Source of the DNA: Dehalococcoidia bacterium
GTDB lineage: Bacteria; Chloroflexota; Dehalococcoidia; Dehalococcoidales; Fen-1064
Direction: 5' to 3'
NCBI GenBank assembly: GCA_003153075.1
Contig: PMBW01000244.1
Location: 1 to 5,726 of the forward strand
Length of the DNA stretch: 5,726 nucleotides
Positions 1-5,711 of the stretch are shown in pieces. The notes under the pieces were generated by a model. The model made no database searches and was not told where the DNA came from. It saw only the letters and a list, made by a program, of their open reading frames with translations. A program made the position numbers and the translations under genes. How positions within the stretch are numbered: position 1 is the stretch's first letter; every line of letters starts with the position of its first letter.

Positions 1-1574
1 AATAATTCCGTCTCCAGTTCTTCGATGCGCTCGCGGGCATTTAAAATCGTGGATTCGTAGTCTTTCAGTTCGGGGGTAAAATAGCGTTCGCCGGTAGATA
101 AAGTCTGCTTGCGGATGTAGTTTTCGGGAGCCTGCGCCGCATTTGCTTTCGAGATTTCAATATAATAGCCGAAAACACGGTTATAGCCGATTTTTAATGA
201 TTTAATGCCGGTTTTTTCCTGCTCGGAACGTTCCAAATTAGCCAGATACTGCTTGGCGTTTTTGGAGACGGAACGGAGGTTGTCCAATTCTTCGGAGAAG
301 CCCGGTTTGATCACGCCGCCTTCGCCCAAAGTGGTGGTCGGCTCTTCAAGAATCGATTGATTGATCAACTCGACGATCTCCGGCTGTGGTTTCAGTTCAT
401 TTTTCAGCCAGGCGATGCCTTCGGGGTTGGGGGCATTTTCCAGTGTTTCCCGCATTTTAGGAATAACGGATAATGTCCGCTGCAATGCCACCAGTTCATT
501 AGGGCCGGCGAGGTTGCCGCTGACACGGTTGATGATGCGCTCCAGATCGGAAACATTGGATAAATAGGCGAAGATTTGCGTCCGTGCCGCGGTGTTTTCC
601 ACGAACCAGGCGACGGCGTCCTGCCGCTTTACCAGCGCTTTTAAATCGAGCGGCAGTTGGGTAAGCCTACGCTTGATCAGACGGCTGCCCAAGGCGGTCT
701 TCGTCAGGTCGAGGATCGAGGCCAGAGAACCTTTGTAGGAGCCGGAACTGCTGCGGAAAAGCTCCAGGTTATTCTGGGTCTGGGGATCGATGGCCATGAA
801 AGATTCCGTCGAGTAGGTGGTCATGCGGTTCAACTGCGCAACAATGCCCTTCTGCGTTTCCTGTACGTAATGAATTAAAGCTCCGGCGGCGCTGATCGCC
901 AGCGGCAACGCATTGCAGCCGTATCCTTCCAGTGTGGTTGCGCCGAAGTGCTCCAGTAAAACCTGCTGGGCAACTTCCGTTTCGAAATGGTAATTATCCA
1001 GTTTTGTAACCGGAAGGGAGAGTTGAAATTGGGTCAGATCGGCGTCCTGTGAAACCACTAATTCCGGGGGTTTGAGGCGTTCCAGTTCGTTACTCACACG
1101 GCTTAAAGGTAACTGGGTGGTACCGAATTCACTGGTGGTAATATCAACGTAGGCGATACCGGCGGAATCGCACTTAATCACCAAACAGGTCAGATAATTA
1201 TTCGATTTGCTGTCCAGTAACAGCGGCTCGACGACAGTGCCCGGCGTGACCACGCGGATGACATCGCGGTCGATGATGCCCTTGTTGGCGCCGGGTTTGG
1301 TAAGCTGCTCACAGATGGCCACCTTGTAGCCGCGGTTGATCAGCTTGGCCAGGTAATTATCCACGGCGTGATAAGGGATACCGGCGAGGGGGATCTTGTT
1401 GCCCTTGCCCATTTCCCTCGATGTGAGCACAATTTCCAGTTCCCGCGAGGCGATCCGTGCATCCTCGTCAAACGTCTCATAGAAATCCCCGAGACGGAAA
1501 AAGACGATCGTCTCTGGGTATTTCTTCTTGATGCGCAGGTATTGCTGGCGGATAGGCGTAATGCTTTCATGCAT
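1..1574 (-). CDS. mutS: DNA mismatch repair protein MutS, N-terminal part (3' end outside window)
   Basis: MutS recognises mismatches and small loops in newly replicated DNA and recruits MutL; it acts as a clamp-shaped dimer in the cytoplasm. The minus-strand frame is open from the ATG at 1574-1572 to the window edge, giving 524 complete codons. It begins MHESITPIRQQYLRIKKKYP. The mismatch-reading F-x-E motif is present as GDFYETF (F31, E33), followed by the conserved LTSREMG and PLAGIPYHAVDNYL blocks of domain I. The connector domain follows at about 120-250, then lever/core (for example ELFRSSSGSYKGSL) and clamp sequence. The last residues (IRKQTLSTGERYFTPELK...) match the MutS region after the clamp. 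The P-loop ATPase domain lies beyond position 1, so its integrity cannot be judged. A second ATG at 1570 is in another frame and gives no MutS sequence. There is no Shine-Dalgarno; a -10 hexamer lies 9 nt upstream, suggesting a near-leaderless mRNA. It is divergent from the AT-rich gene at 2054. Confidence 0.96.
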   Translation of the reverse strand, partial: MHESITPIRQQYLRIKKKYPETIVFFRLGDFYETFDEDARIASRELEIVLTSREMGKGNKIPLAGIPYHAVDNYLAKLINRGYKVAICEQLTKPGANKGIIDRDVIRVVTPGTVVEPLLLDSKSNNYLTCLVIKCDSAGIAYVDITTSEFGTTQLPLSRVSNELERLKPPELVVSQDADLTQFQLSLPVTKLDNYHFETEVAQQVLLEHFGATTLEGYGCNALPLAISAAGALIHYVQETQKGIVAQLNRMTTYSTESFMAIDPQTQNNLELFRSSSGSYKGSLASILDLTKTALGSRLIKRRLTQLPLDLKALVKRQDAVAWFVENTAARTQIFAYLSNVSDLERIINRVSGNLAGPNELVALQRTLSVIPKMRETLENAPNPEGIAWLKNELKPQPEIVELINQSILEEPTTTLGEGGVIKPGFSEELDNLRSVSKNAKQYLANLERSEQEKTGIKSLKIGYNRVFGYYIEISKANAAQAPENYIRKQTLSTGERYFTPELKDYESTILNARERIEELETEL

Positions 1575-1583
1575 GATATGGAT

Positions 1584-1589
1584 ATTGTA
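1584..1589 (-). promoter_or_regulatory. Probable -10 element of the mutS promoter
   Basis: Read on the minus strand, this is TACAAT (5 of 6 against TATAAT), ending 9 nt before the mutS ATG. Transcription would start about 0-4 nt before the start codon. The -35 is weak: TTTCCC on the minus strand at 1613-1608, with an 18-nt spacer. No purine-rich ribosome-binding sequence fits between this hexamer and the ATG. The assignment rests on position and hexamer match only. Confidence 0.5.
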
Positions 1590-1652
1590 CTAGAAAAGGG
1601 GCGAAAAGGGAAAGTGCCGCCAGTTTAAAAATAATCATTTCGAAAAGAAATA

Positions 1653-1836
1653 CCTTCCTTCTCCCTTCAGGGGAGAAGCTAGGTAAGGGTGTTTTTCTAT
1701 CTTCGTTAAATGCATTTGCACCTAAATAAACTTTCGATCGATAAACGTAAAATCCTAAATAAGCAGCAGCCGATTTAGATAGTTAATATATTGAAACCCC
1801 CTCACCCCGAAGGTCCGCTCCCTCGTGGGGGCGAGG
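1653..1836. mobile_element. MITE-like element with hairpin-forming terminal inverted repeats
   Basis: Two GC-rich arms of about 44 bp lie in inverted orientation around an AT-rich core of about 95 bp. The left arm (1653-1696) has a perfect 8-bp stem, CTTCTCCC (1658-1665) with GGGAGAAG (1671-1678), then AGGTAAGGGTGTTTTT. The right arm (1793-1836), read on the minus strand, starts CCTCGCCCCC. It has a 7-bp stem with one G-T pair (1816-1822 with 1827-1833) and continues with GGGGTGAGGGGGTTTC. The arms thus share the order stem, GG-T-AGGG, GTTT. The ends are CCT...AGG, and AAATA flanks both sides (1648-1652 and 1837-1841), a possible 5-bp target duplication. No transposase or sizeable ORF lies inside, so a non-autonomous element is the best reading. 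Two independent REP-like palindromes are the alternative. The core carries CCTAAATAA twice (1721-1729, 1754-1762). Confidence 0.55.
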
Positions 1837-1842
1837 AAATAG

Positions 1843-1920
1843 TCATTCAAACATTGGTTCTTTGAACATTTCCCTGATTTCTTTTATAGCGGCCTTTGCT
1901 AGAGTTTTTTTGTTTTTCAT
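1843..1920 (-). CDS. Possible 25-residue peptide or gene remnant, unknown function
   Basis: A minus-strand frame from ATG (1920-1918) to TGA (1845-1843) reads MKNKKTLAKAAIKEIREM followed by FKEPMFE. The peptide is lysine-rich at the start and could form an amphipathic helix. The frame stays open upstream without another ATG to a stop about 50 nt before. Only a weak GGGA lies about 7 nt before the ATG. The stop falls just outside the MITE-like element. I do not recognise it. It could be a real microprotein, the C-terminal stub of a gene lost around the insertion, or chance; a frame this short arises easily by chance. Confidence 0.2.
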   Translation of the reverse strand: MKNKKTLAKAAIKEIREMFKEPMFE

Positions 1921-1952
1921 GAAAATTCCCAAACTACAACACCTAGATTCCG

Positions 1953-1970
1953 AAAATATTTTAGAATATT
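1953..1970. promoter_or_regulatory. AT-rich palindrome upstream of the ATPase-gene promoter (possible operator)
   Basis: The 10-bp perfect palindrome AAAATATTTT (1953-1962) overlaps the first of two AATATT copies (1955-1960 and 1965-1970), so the 16-bp stretch 1955-1970 also folds as an inverted repeat. It ends 16 nt before the -35 hexamer of the downstream gene. Its position suits a regulator site or UP-like element, but AT-rich DNA produces such palindromes by chance. Confidence 0.2.
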
Positions 1971-1986
1971 ACCATTTTATCACATA

Positions 1987-2015
1987 TTGACGTATGTTAT
2001 TGCGAAGAGCATAAT
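1987..2015 (+). promoter_or_regulatory. Sigma-70-type promoter of the 720-residue ATPase gene
   Basis: TTGACG (1987-1992, 5 of 6 against TTGACA) and CATAAT (2010-2015, 5 of 6 against TATAAT) are separated by an ideal 17-nt spacer. The predicted start is near 2022, giving a leader of about 32 nt before the ATG at 2054. This promoter has a much better -35 than the three other promoters in the window. Confidence 0.7.
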
Positions 2016-2044
2016 ACGAGCATATCCTCATATTAAATGCACTT

Positions 2045-2050
2045 GGAGGG
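2045..2050 (+). promoter_or_regulatory. Shine-Dalgarno site of the ATPase gene
   Basis: GGAGGG lies just before the ATG at 2054, with only 3 nt (AAA) between. The spacing is at the short end, but the match to the anti-Shine-Dalgarno is strong and fixes this ATG as the start. The other genes in the window have no comparable site. Confidence 0.75.
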
Positions 2051-2053
2051 AAA

Positions 2054-4216
2054 ATGAAATTAAGCGTTAATTTAGAAAATTGTTATGGTATAAAAAAACT
2101 ACAACACACCTTCGATTTTAACAATGGTAATGCTTTTTTAATTTATGCTCAAAATGGTTCAATGAAAACGTCTTTTGCAAAGGTATTTAAAGATATTAGC
2201 CAATCGGTAAGTTCTCAAGATATACTTTTCCCAAACAGGCCAACAACCTGCACAATAATAGATGACGCAGGTTCTAAATTAGAGTCTGAACATATTTTTG
2301 TGGTAAACCCATATGAAGAGGACTTTACGTCAGAACGTATAGCTACACTACTTGTAAACAAAGATTTGAAACGCGAATACGAATTAGTTCACGCTTCAAT
2401 TGAAAGCGCAAAAATGGCATTGTTTTTAAATATTGGTGAAATGGCCGGTTTAAAAAAGAATATCGAGCAGGAAATTGCAATTTCTTTCAAGAAGAATGTA
2501 AACGACATATATACTTTATTGGATAAACTCGAATCTACTACAAACTCAAAACAATACCCAGAATTCGCTGATATTGCTTATCATGAAATATTCAACGAAA
2601 AGGTCGAAAACTTTTTAGAGTCACCTGGAATAGATACTCTGCTATCTGAATATATTAAAAAATACAATGAATTAATTGATAATTCTATGTATTTTAGGAA
2701 AGGTATCTTCAATCACAATAATGCAAATACGATCTCTAAGAGTTTAAAAGATAATGGATTCTTTATAGCAAATCATTCATTGACTCTTTCTGACCCTAAA
2801 GCAGGAAAAAAGGAAATTTCAAATCAAAGAGATTTCGACACTGTTATTTCAGCAGAAAAAAATCGAATTTTGAACGATCCCGAGTTAACTAAAAGATTTG
2901 ATGCAATCGATAAAGCTATTATCAAGAACGTTGAACTAAGGAACTTCCGATTATACTTGGAAAACAATCTTAAAATATTACCTGAATTGGGAGATCTCGA
3001 CAAATTTAGACAAAAATTATGGATATCTTATCTTTTTGCCCACAAAGAATCTTATGAAAATTTTCTTGCCGTTTTTCGAACAGGGAAAAAAGAGCTTGCT
3101 CGCATAGTGAGCATTGCGAAAAAACAAGCGACTCTATGGCATGATGTTGTTGCAACATTTAACAGGCGATTTTCAGTGCCATTTATACTTGAAATAACAA
3201 ATCAAGATGACGTCATTCTCAAAGACGAATTACCGAGTCTAGTTTTTAAATATGAAGACGGGCCGGATAAGAGGGAAATTGGGCGAGACGAATTACTATC
3301 CGTATTAAGCACCGGAGAGAAACGAGCTTTATATATACTGAATGTAATTTTCGAAGTTCGTTCACGTGAAAAAGAAAACTATCAAACTCTACTTATACTT
3401 GATGATATCGCCGATTCCTTTGATTATAAGAACAAATTCGCAATTATTGAGTATATAAAAGATATTTTAGATACAAACAAATTTTTCTGTATTATACTTA
3501 CACACAACTTTGATTTCTTCAGGACAGTTCAAAGCCGGATCTCAGTCAGCTGGGACAATTGCTTGATGTCAATTAAAACAGAGAAAGACGTTGAATTGAC
3601 TCAAGCTCAATATTTGAAAACCCCTTTTATGTATTGGAAAACCAGACTTCACAAAGATAATGCCTGCCTTATTGCTATCATCCCGATGGTGCGTAACTTG
3701 ATTGAATATACACAGGGGAAAACATGCCCGGATTATCTAAAACTAACCTCATTATTGCATCAAAAAAAAGATACAAGTTCGATTACTATAAATGATTTAG
3801 CGGAAATTATTAATAAAACACTTTTAACAAAACTAGTAGGTAGTAAAGATATAGTAGAGTCTCTGATTATTACAGAAGCGGATTTATGTCTAGTAAAACC
3901 CGAAAGTATAAATCTTGAGAATAAAGTTGTACTATCAATTGCTATAAGACTCTATGCAGAAAAAATAATGGTGAGTAAAATTGGTGATGTGGCCTTCACC
4001 GATAACATAGACAAAGATCAAACAAGGCAGCTTTTCGAAGTATATAAAACTAAATTTGCTCAGGATATTCCAGGTATTATACTTTTAAATCAAGTGATAA
4101 TGATGACACCGGAAGCAATTCACTTGAATTCTTTCATGTACGAGCCCCTTATTGATATTTCAGATCATCATCTAAAAGCTCTATATAAAGAGATAAAGGC
4201 TATTGCTAAAACTTAA
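2054..4216 (+). CDS. ABC/SMC-type ATPase with PrrC/RloC-like C-terminal extension; putative phage-defence protein
   Basis: This 720-residue, probably cytoplasmic protein has a split ABC-type ATPase. Residues 1-45 form the N-terminal lobe (NLENCYGIKKL, then P-loop AQNGSMKTS at 32-40). Residues about 95-370 are a mostly helical insertion without a CxxC zinc hook. Residues about 375-490 hold the signature LSTGE (418-422), Walker B LLILDD (446-451), D-loop-like DSFD (454-457) and H-loop histidine 484 in ILTHNFDFF. The P-loop has Ala32 and Met37 where glycines are usual, and Asp451 occupies the usual catalytic Glu place. The extension at about 520-720 has R547 and E551 (VRNLIEY) and H569 (LLHQ). 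PrrC and RloC nucleases use an Arg-x3-Glu...His triad after a similar ATPase, so tRNA cleavage upon infection is an inference. No signal peptide or membrane segment is evident. It is AT-rich, with its own promoter and Shine-Dalgarno, and stands alone between mutS and argJ. The ATPase fold is near certain, defence is likely, nuclease activity is unproven. An SMC-like regulator needing a distant partner is the alternative. Confidence 0.85.
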   Translation: MKLSVNLENCYGIKKLQHTFDFNNGNAFLIYAQNGSMKTSFAKVFKDISQSVSSQDILFPNRPTTCTIIDDAGSKLESEHIFVVNPYEEDFTSERIATLLVNKDLKREYELVHASIESAKMALFLNIGEMAGLKKNIEQEIAISFKKNVNDIYTLLDKLESTTNSKQYPEFADIAYHEIFNEKVENFLESPGIDTLLSEYIKKYNELIDNSMYFRKGIFNHNNANTISKSLKDNGFFIANHSLTLSDPKAGKKEISNQRDFDTVISAEKNRILNDPELTKRFDAIDKAIIKNVELRNFRLYLENNLKILPELGDLDKFRQKLWISYLFAHKESYENFLAVFRTGKKELARIVSIAKKQATLWHDVVATFNRRFSVPFILEITNQDDVILKDELPSLVFKYEDGPDKREIGRDELLSVLSTGEKRALYILNVIFEVRSREKENYQTLLILDDIADSFDYKNKFAIIEYIKDILDTNKFFCIILTHNFDFFRTVQSRISVSWDNCLMSIKTEKDVELTQAQYLKTPFMYWKTRLHKDNACLIAIIPMVRNLIEYTQGKTCPDYLKLTSLLHQKKDTSSITINDLAEIINKTLLTKLVGSKDIVESLIITEADLCLVKPESINLENKVVLSIAIRLYAEKIMVSKIGDVAFTDNIDKDQTRQLFEVYKTKFAQDIPGIILLNQVIMMTPEAIHLNSFMYEPLIDISDHHLKALYKEIKAIAKT

Positions 4217-4250
4217 TCAATTCTTCGGTTTTTGAATGTTAAGTCTTTTT
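4212..4250 (+). terminator. Weak candidate intrinsic terminator after the ATPase gene
   Basis: An outer stem CTTAA (4212-4216, including the stop codon) pairs with TTAAG (4239-4243). An inner ATTC (4220-4223) pairs with GAAT (4234-4237), with bulges between them. A CTTTTT tract follows at 4245-4250. The stem is AT-rich and interrupted, so efficiency would be low. The T-tract runs into the presumed -35 of argJ, so some read-through into argJ is possible. Confidence 0.35.
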
Positions 4251-4278
4251 GCCCCTTCCGTGCCTGTTATGTTATAGT
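4249..4278 (+). promoter_or_regulatory. argJ promoter with extended -10
   Basis: TATAGT (4273-4278) is preceded directly by TGT (4270-4272), forming an extended -10. A partial -35, TTGCCC (4249-4254, 4 of 6), sits 18 nt upstream. The hexamer ends 8 nt before the argJ ATG, so the transcript would begin within about 0-2 nt of the start codon, and no Shine-Dalgarno is present. Confidence 0.6.
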
Positions 4279-4286
4279 GTTCAATT

Positions 4287-5501
4287 ATGGAAAAGATTGA
4301 TTTCATTACGAACGGCACAGTGACTTCAGCAAAGGGCTTTACCGCGGGCGCGGTTTCGGCAGATATCCGTAAAAAAGGCGATAACCGTCTGGATCTGGGC
4401 ATTATTTCCTCGCAGGAAATATGCAACGTAGCCGGTTTATTTACAGACAACAAGATCAAGTCGCCGTCTGTTGTATTATGTCAAAAACGTATATTTGACG
4501 GTAGAGCGAAGGCGATCGTGGCCAGCAGTGGCTGCGCTAACGCCAGCACCGGCGAACAGGGATTTTCTGATGCCATCGAGATGTCCGCCCTGGCGGCTAA
4601 AGTGATCGGCGCGAAGCCGGATGAAGTGCTGATCGCCAACACCGGCGTGATCGGGGTCAATCTGCCAATGCCAGCAATCCGGGCCGCGATGAAAAAGATC
4701 GTGATGAAACCGGACGGCGGGCATGAATTCGAGCGCGCGATCATGACCACCGATACGATGCCTAAAGAAGTGGCGGTAACGGTACAAAGCGGCGGGAATA
4801 ATTTCACCATCGGCGGTATCGCCAAGGGCTCCGGCATGATCCACCCGAACCTGGCTACAATGCTGGTCTTCCTGACGACCGACGCCAATGTGACACCCGC
4901 TTATCTGAAGAAATCGCTGACCGATGCGGCGGCAATTTCATTTAATATGGTCTCCGTGGACGGCGACACCAGTCCCAGCGACACCGTATTATTACTGGCT
5001 AACGGCGCGGCAAAAACCGAGTTGATCACCGGCAAAAGCGGCATGGCCGATATTTTCCAGCGGGCATTAAACCAGGTCTGTATTTATCTGGCCAAGGCGA
5101 TCGCCCGCGACGGCGAGGGCGCGACCAAGCTGATTGAAGTTAATGTCAAGAAAGCGGCCAACCTGAAAGAGGCCCGCATGGCAGCGCGGACGATTGTCAG
5201 CTCCAACCTATTGAAAGCTGCCGTTTACGGCAACGACCCCAACTGGGGCAGGGTGACGGCAGCGCTGGGTAGAAGCGGAGCGCAGCTGGAAGAAGCGAAA
5301 CTGGATGTTTTTATGGGCACGATCGCGGTACTGAAGAACGGCGCGCCGGTGCCTTTCGACAAAGTCAAAGCAGTTAATGTCTTCAAGCAGAAAGAAGTGC
5401 CGATCACCGTAGTTTTAAACATGGGAATGGCAGATGCAACGGCCTGGGGATGCGATCTGACCGAGCAGTACGTAAAGATAAACGCGGAGTACACGACCTA
5501 G
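4287..5501 (+). CDS. argJ: Bifunctional glutamate N-acetyltransferase / ornithine acetyltransferase ArgJ
   Basis: ArgJ transfers the acetyl group from N-acetylornithine to glutamate, releasing ornithine and regenerating N-acetylglutamate in the cyclic arginine pathway. Bifunctional members also use acetyl-CoA. The 404-residue protein has usual family length and is complete. It shows the N-terminal KGFTAGAVSADI (16-27), SGCANASTG (81-89) and oxyanion-hole ANTG (117-120). The autocleavage site is GMIHPNLATMLVF, where cleavage between Ala190 and Thr191 makes the alpha and beta chains and frees Thr191 as nucleophile. Later come SVDGDTSPSDT (223-233), YGNDPNWGR (314-322) and the typical C-terminus AWGCDLTEQYVKINAEYTT. 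Whether it is mono- or bifunctional cannot be read from sequence, and no other arg gene is visible. The ATG at 4287 gives the normal N-terminus and lies 8 nt after a -10 hexamer, consistent with leaderless expression. GC is high, like mutS and unlike the gene 70 bp upstream. Confidence 0.97.
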   Translation: MEKIDFITNGTVTSAKGFTAGAVSADIRKKGDNRLDLGIISSQEICNVAGLFTDNKIKSPSVVLCQKRIFDGRAKAIVASSGCANASTGEQGFSDAIEMSALAAKVIGAKPDEVLIANTGVIGVNLPMPAIRAAMKKIVMKPDGGHEFERAIMTTDTMPKEVAVTVQSGGNNFTIGGIAKGSGMIHPNLATMLVFLTTDANVTPAYLKKSLTDAAAISFNMVSVDGDTSPSDTVLLLANGAAKTELITGKSGMADIFQRALNQVCIYLAKAIARDGEGATKLIEVNVKKAANLKEARMAARTIVSSNLLKAAVYGNDPNWGRVTAALGRSGAQLEEAKLDVFMGTIAVLKNGAPVPFDKVKAVNVFKQKEVPITVVLNMGMADATAWGCDLTEQYVKINAEYTT

Positions 5502-5508
5502 AAGGGGC

Positions 5509-5612
5509 AAATTCTAAATTTCAAATATCAAATAATATCAAAATAGTAAATTCTAAATTGAAATTTTAATATTTGTATTTGTTTGGCCTTTGGAGCTTGG
5601 TATTGGGATTTT
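5509..5612. repeat. AT-rich internally repetitive intergenic sequence
   Basis: AAATTCTAAATT occurs twice as an exact direct repeat (5509-5520 and 5548-5559). CAAATAT (5522-5528) has its inverted partner ATATTTG (5569-5575), followed by a T/G-rich tail with ATTTGTATTTG and GGTATTGGGATTTT. This layout, with an A-rich half facing a T-rich half, resembles dispersed intergenic repeats I recall from many uncultivated bacterial genomes; that resemblance is from memory and unchecked. It has no open frame of note. Confidence 0.5.
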
Positions 5613-5625
5613 ACTACTGGGGATA

Positions 5626-5668
5626 CCACCGCCACCCTGAGATTGCCGCGCTTCGCCCGCAATGACAT
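5626..5668. repeat. GC-rich hairpin repeat (ATTGC...GCAAT type)
   Basis: ATTGC (5642-5646) pairs with GCAAT (5659-5663), enclosing an inner GCG-CTT-CGC stem-loop (5648-5656). CCACCGCCACCCTGAG precedes it and GACA follows. Sequences of this kind, ending in CGCAATGACA, are recalled as common dispersed palindromes downstream of genes in diverse bacteria. It could act as a weak terminator or mRNA stabiliser for argJ, but no T-run follows directly; TTTTTT comes at 5675-5680, after a 10-nt gap. Confidence 0.5.
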
Positions 5669-5690
5669 AGTGAGTTTTTTGCTTTTGTAG

Positions 5691-5699
5691 TGGTATAAT
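5691..5699 (+). promoter_or_regulatory. Extended -10 promoter for the gene at 5712
   Basis: TGG followed by a perfect TATAAT (5694-5699) forms an extended -10. No good -35 lies at 16-18 nt. The hexamer ends 12 nt before the next ATG, so the leader would be only about 4-7 nt, again without a Shine-Dalgarno. Confidence 0.65.
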
Positions 5700-5711
5700 T
5701 ATAGAACGTAT

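Noticed and set aside
361..878. Plus-strand open frames of 68 and 73 codons
   Set aside because: They are antisense to well-conserved MutS sequence, with no promoter or ribosome-binding site, and are composition artefacts.
1340..1628. Open frames on both strands overlapping the mutS start (76 and 86 codons)
   Set aside because: They lie over clear MutS coding sequence in another frame and their translations show no recognisable domain; shadows of mutS.
1653..1836. CRISPR array or tRNA-type RNA gene in the hairpin-rich interval
   Set aside because: There are only two arms, inverted relative to each other, with no regular spacers and no cloverleaf.
2054..4216. Identity as a full RloC, Gabija GajA or OLD-family protein
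   Set aside because: There is no CxxC zinc hook and long coiled coil as in RloC. No TOPRIM motif is evident after the ATPase, as GajA/OLD would have, and no GajB-like helicase gene is adjacent.
2054..4216. Classical HEPN R-x4-6-H motif in the C-terminal domain
   Set aside because: No histidine lies 5-7 residues after R547, and R531/H533 are too close together; only the looser PrrC-type R-x3-E...H arrangement remains.
4217..5494. Four minus-strand open frames of 80-135 codons opposite argJ
   Set aside because: They are antisense shadows in GC-rich coding sequence; argJ is complete and canonical, and the antisense translations show no family features.
4248..5511. Exact 11-bp inverted repeat TTTGCCCCTTC (4248-4258) / GAAGGGGCAAA (5501-5511) bracketing argJ, with a near match at 1595-1607
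   Set aside because: Several 11-bp inverted matches are expected by chance in a window this size, and the copies overlap a promoter and a stop codon. The placement is neat but not enough to call a mobile-element boundary.
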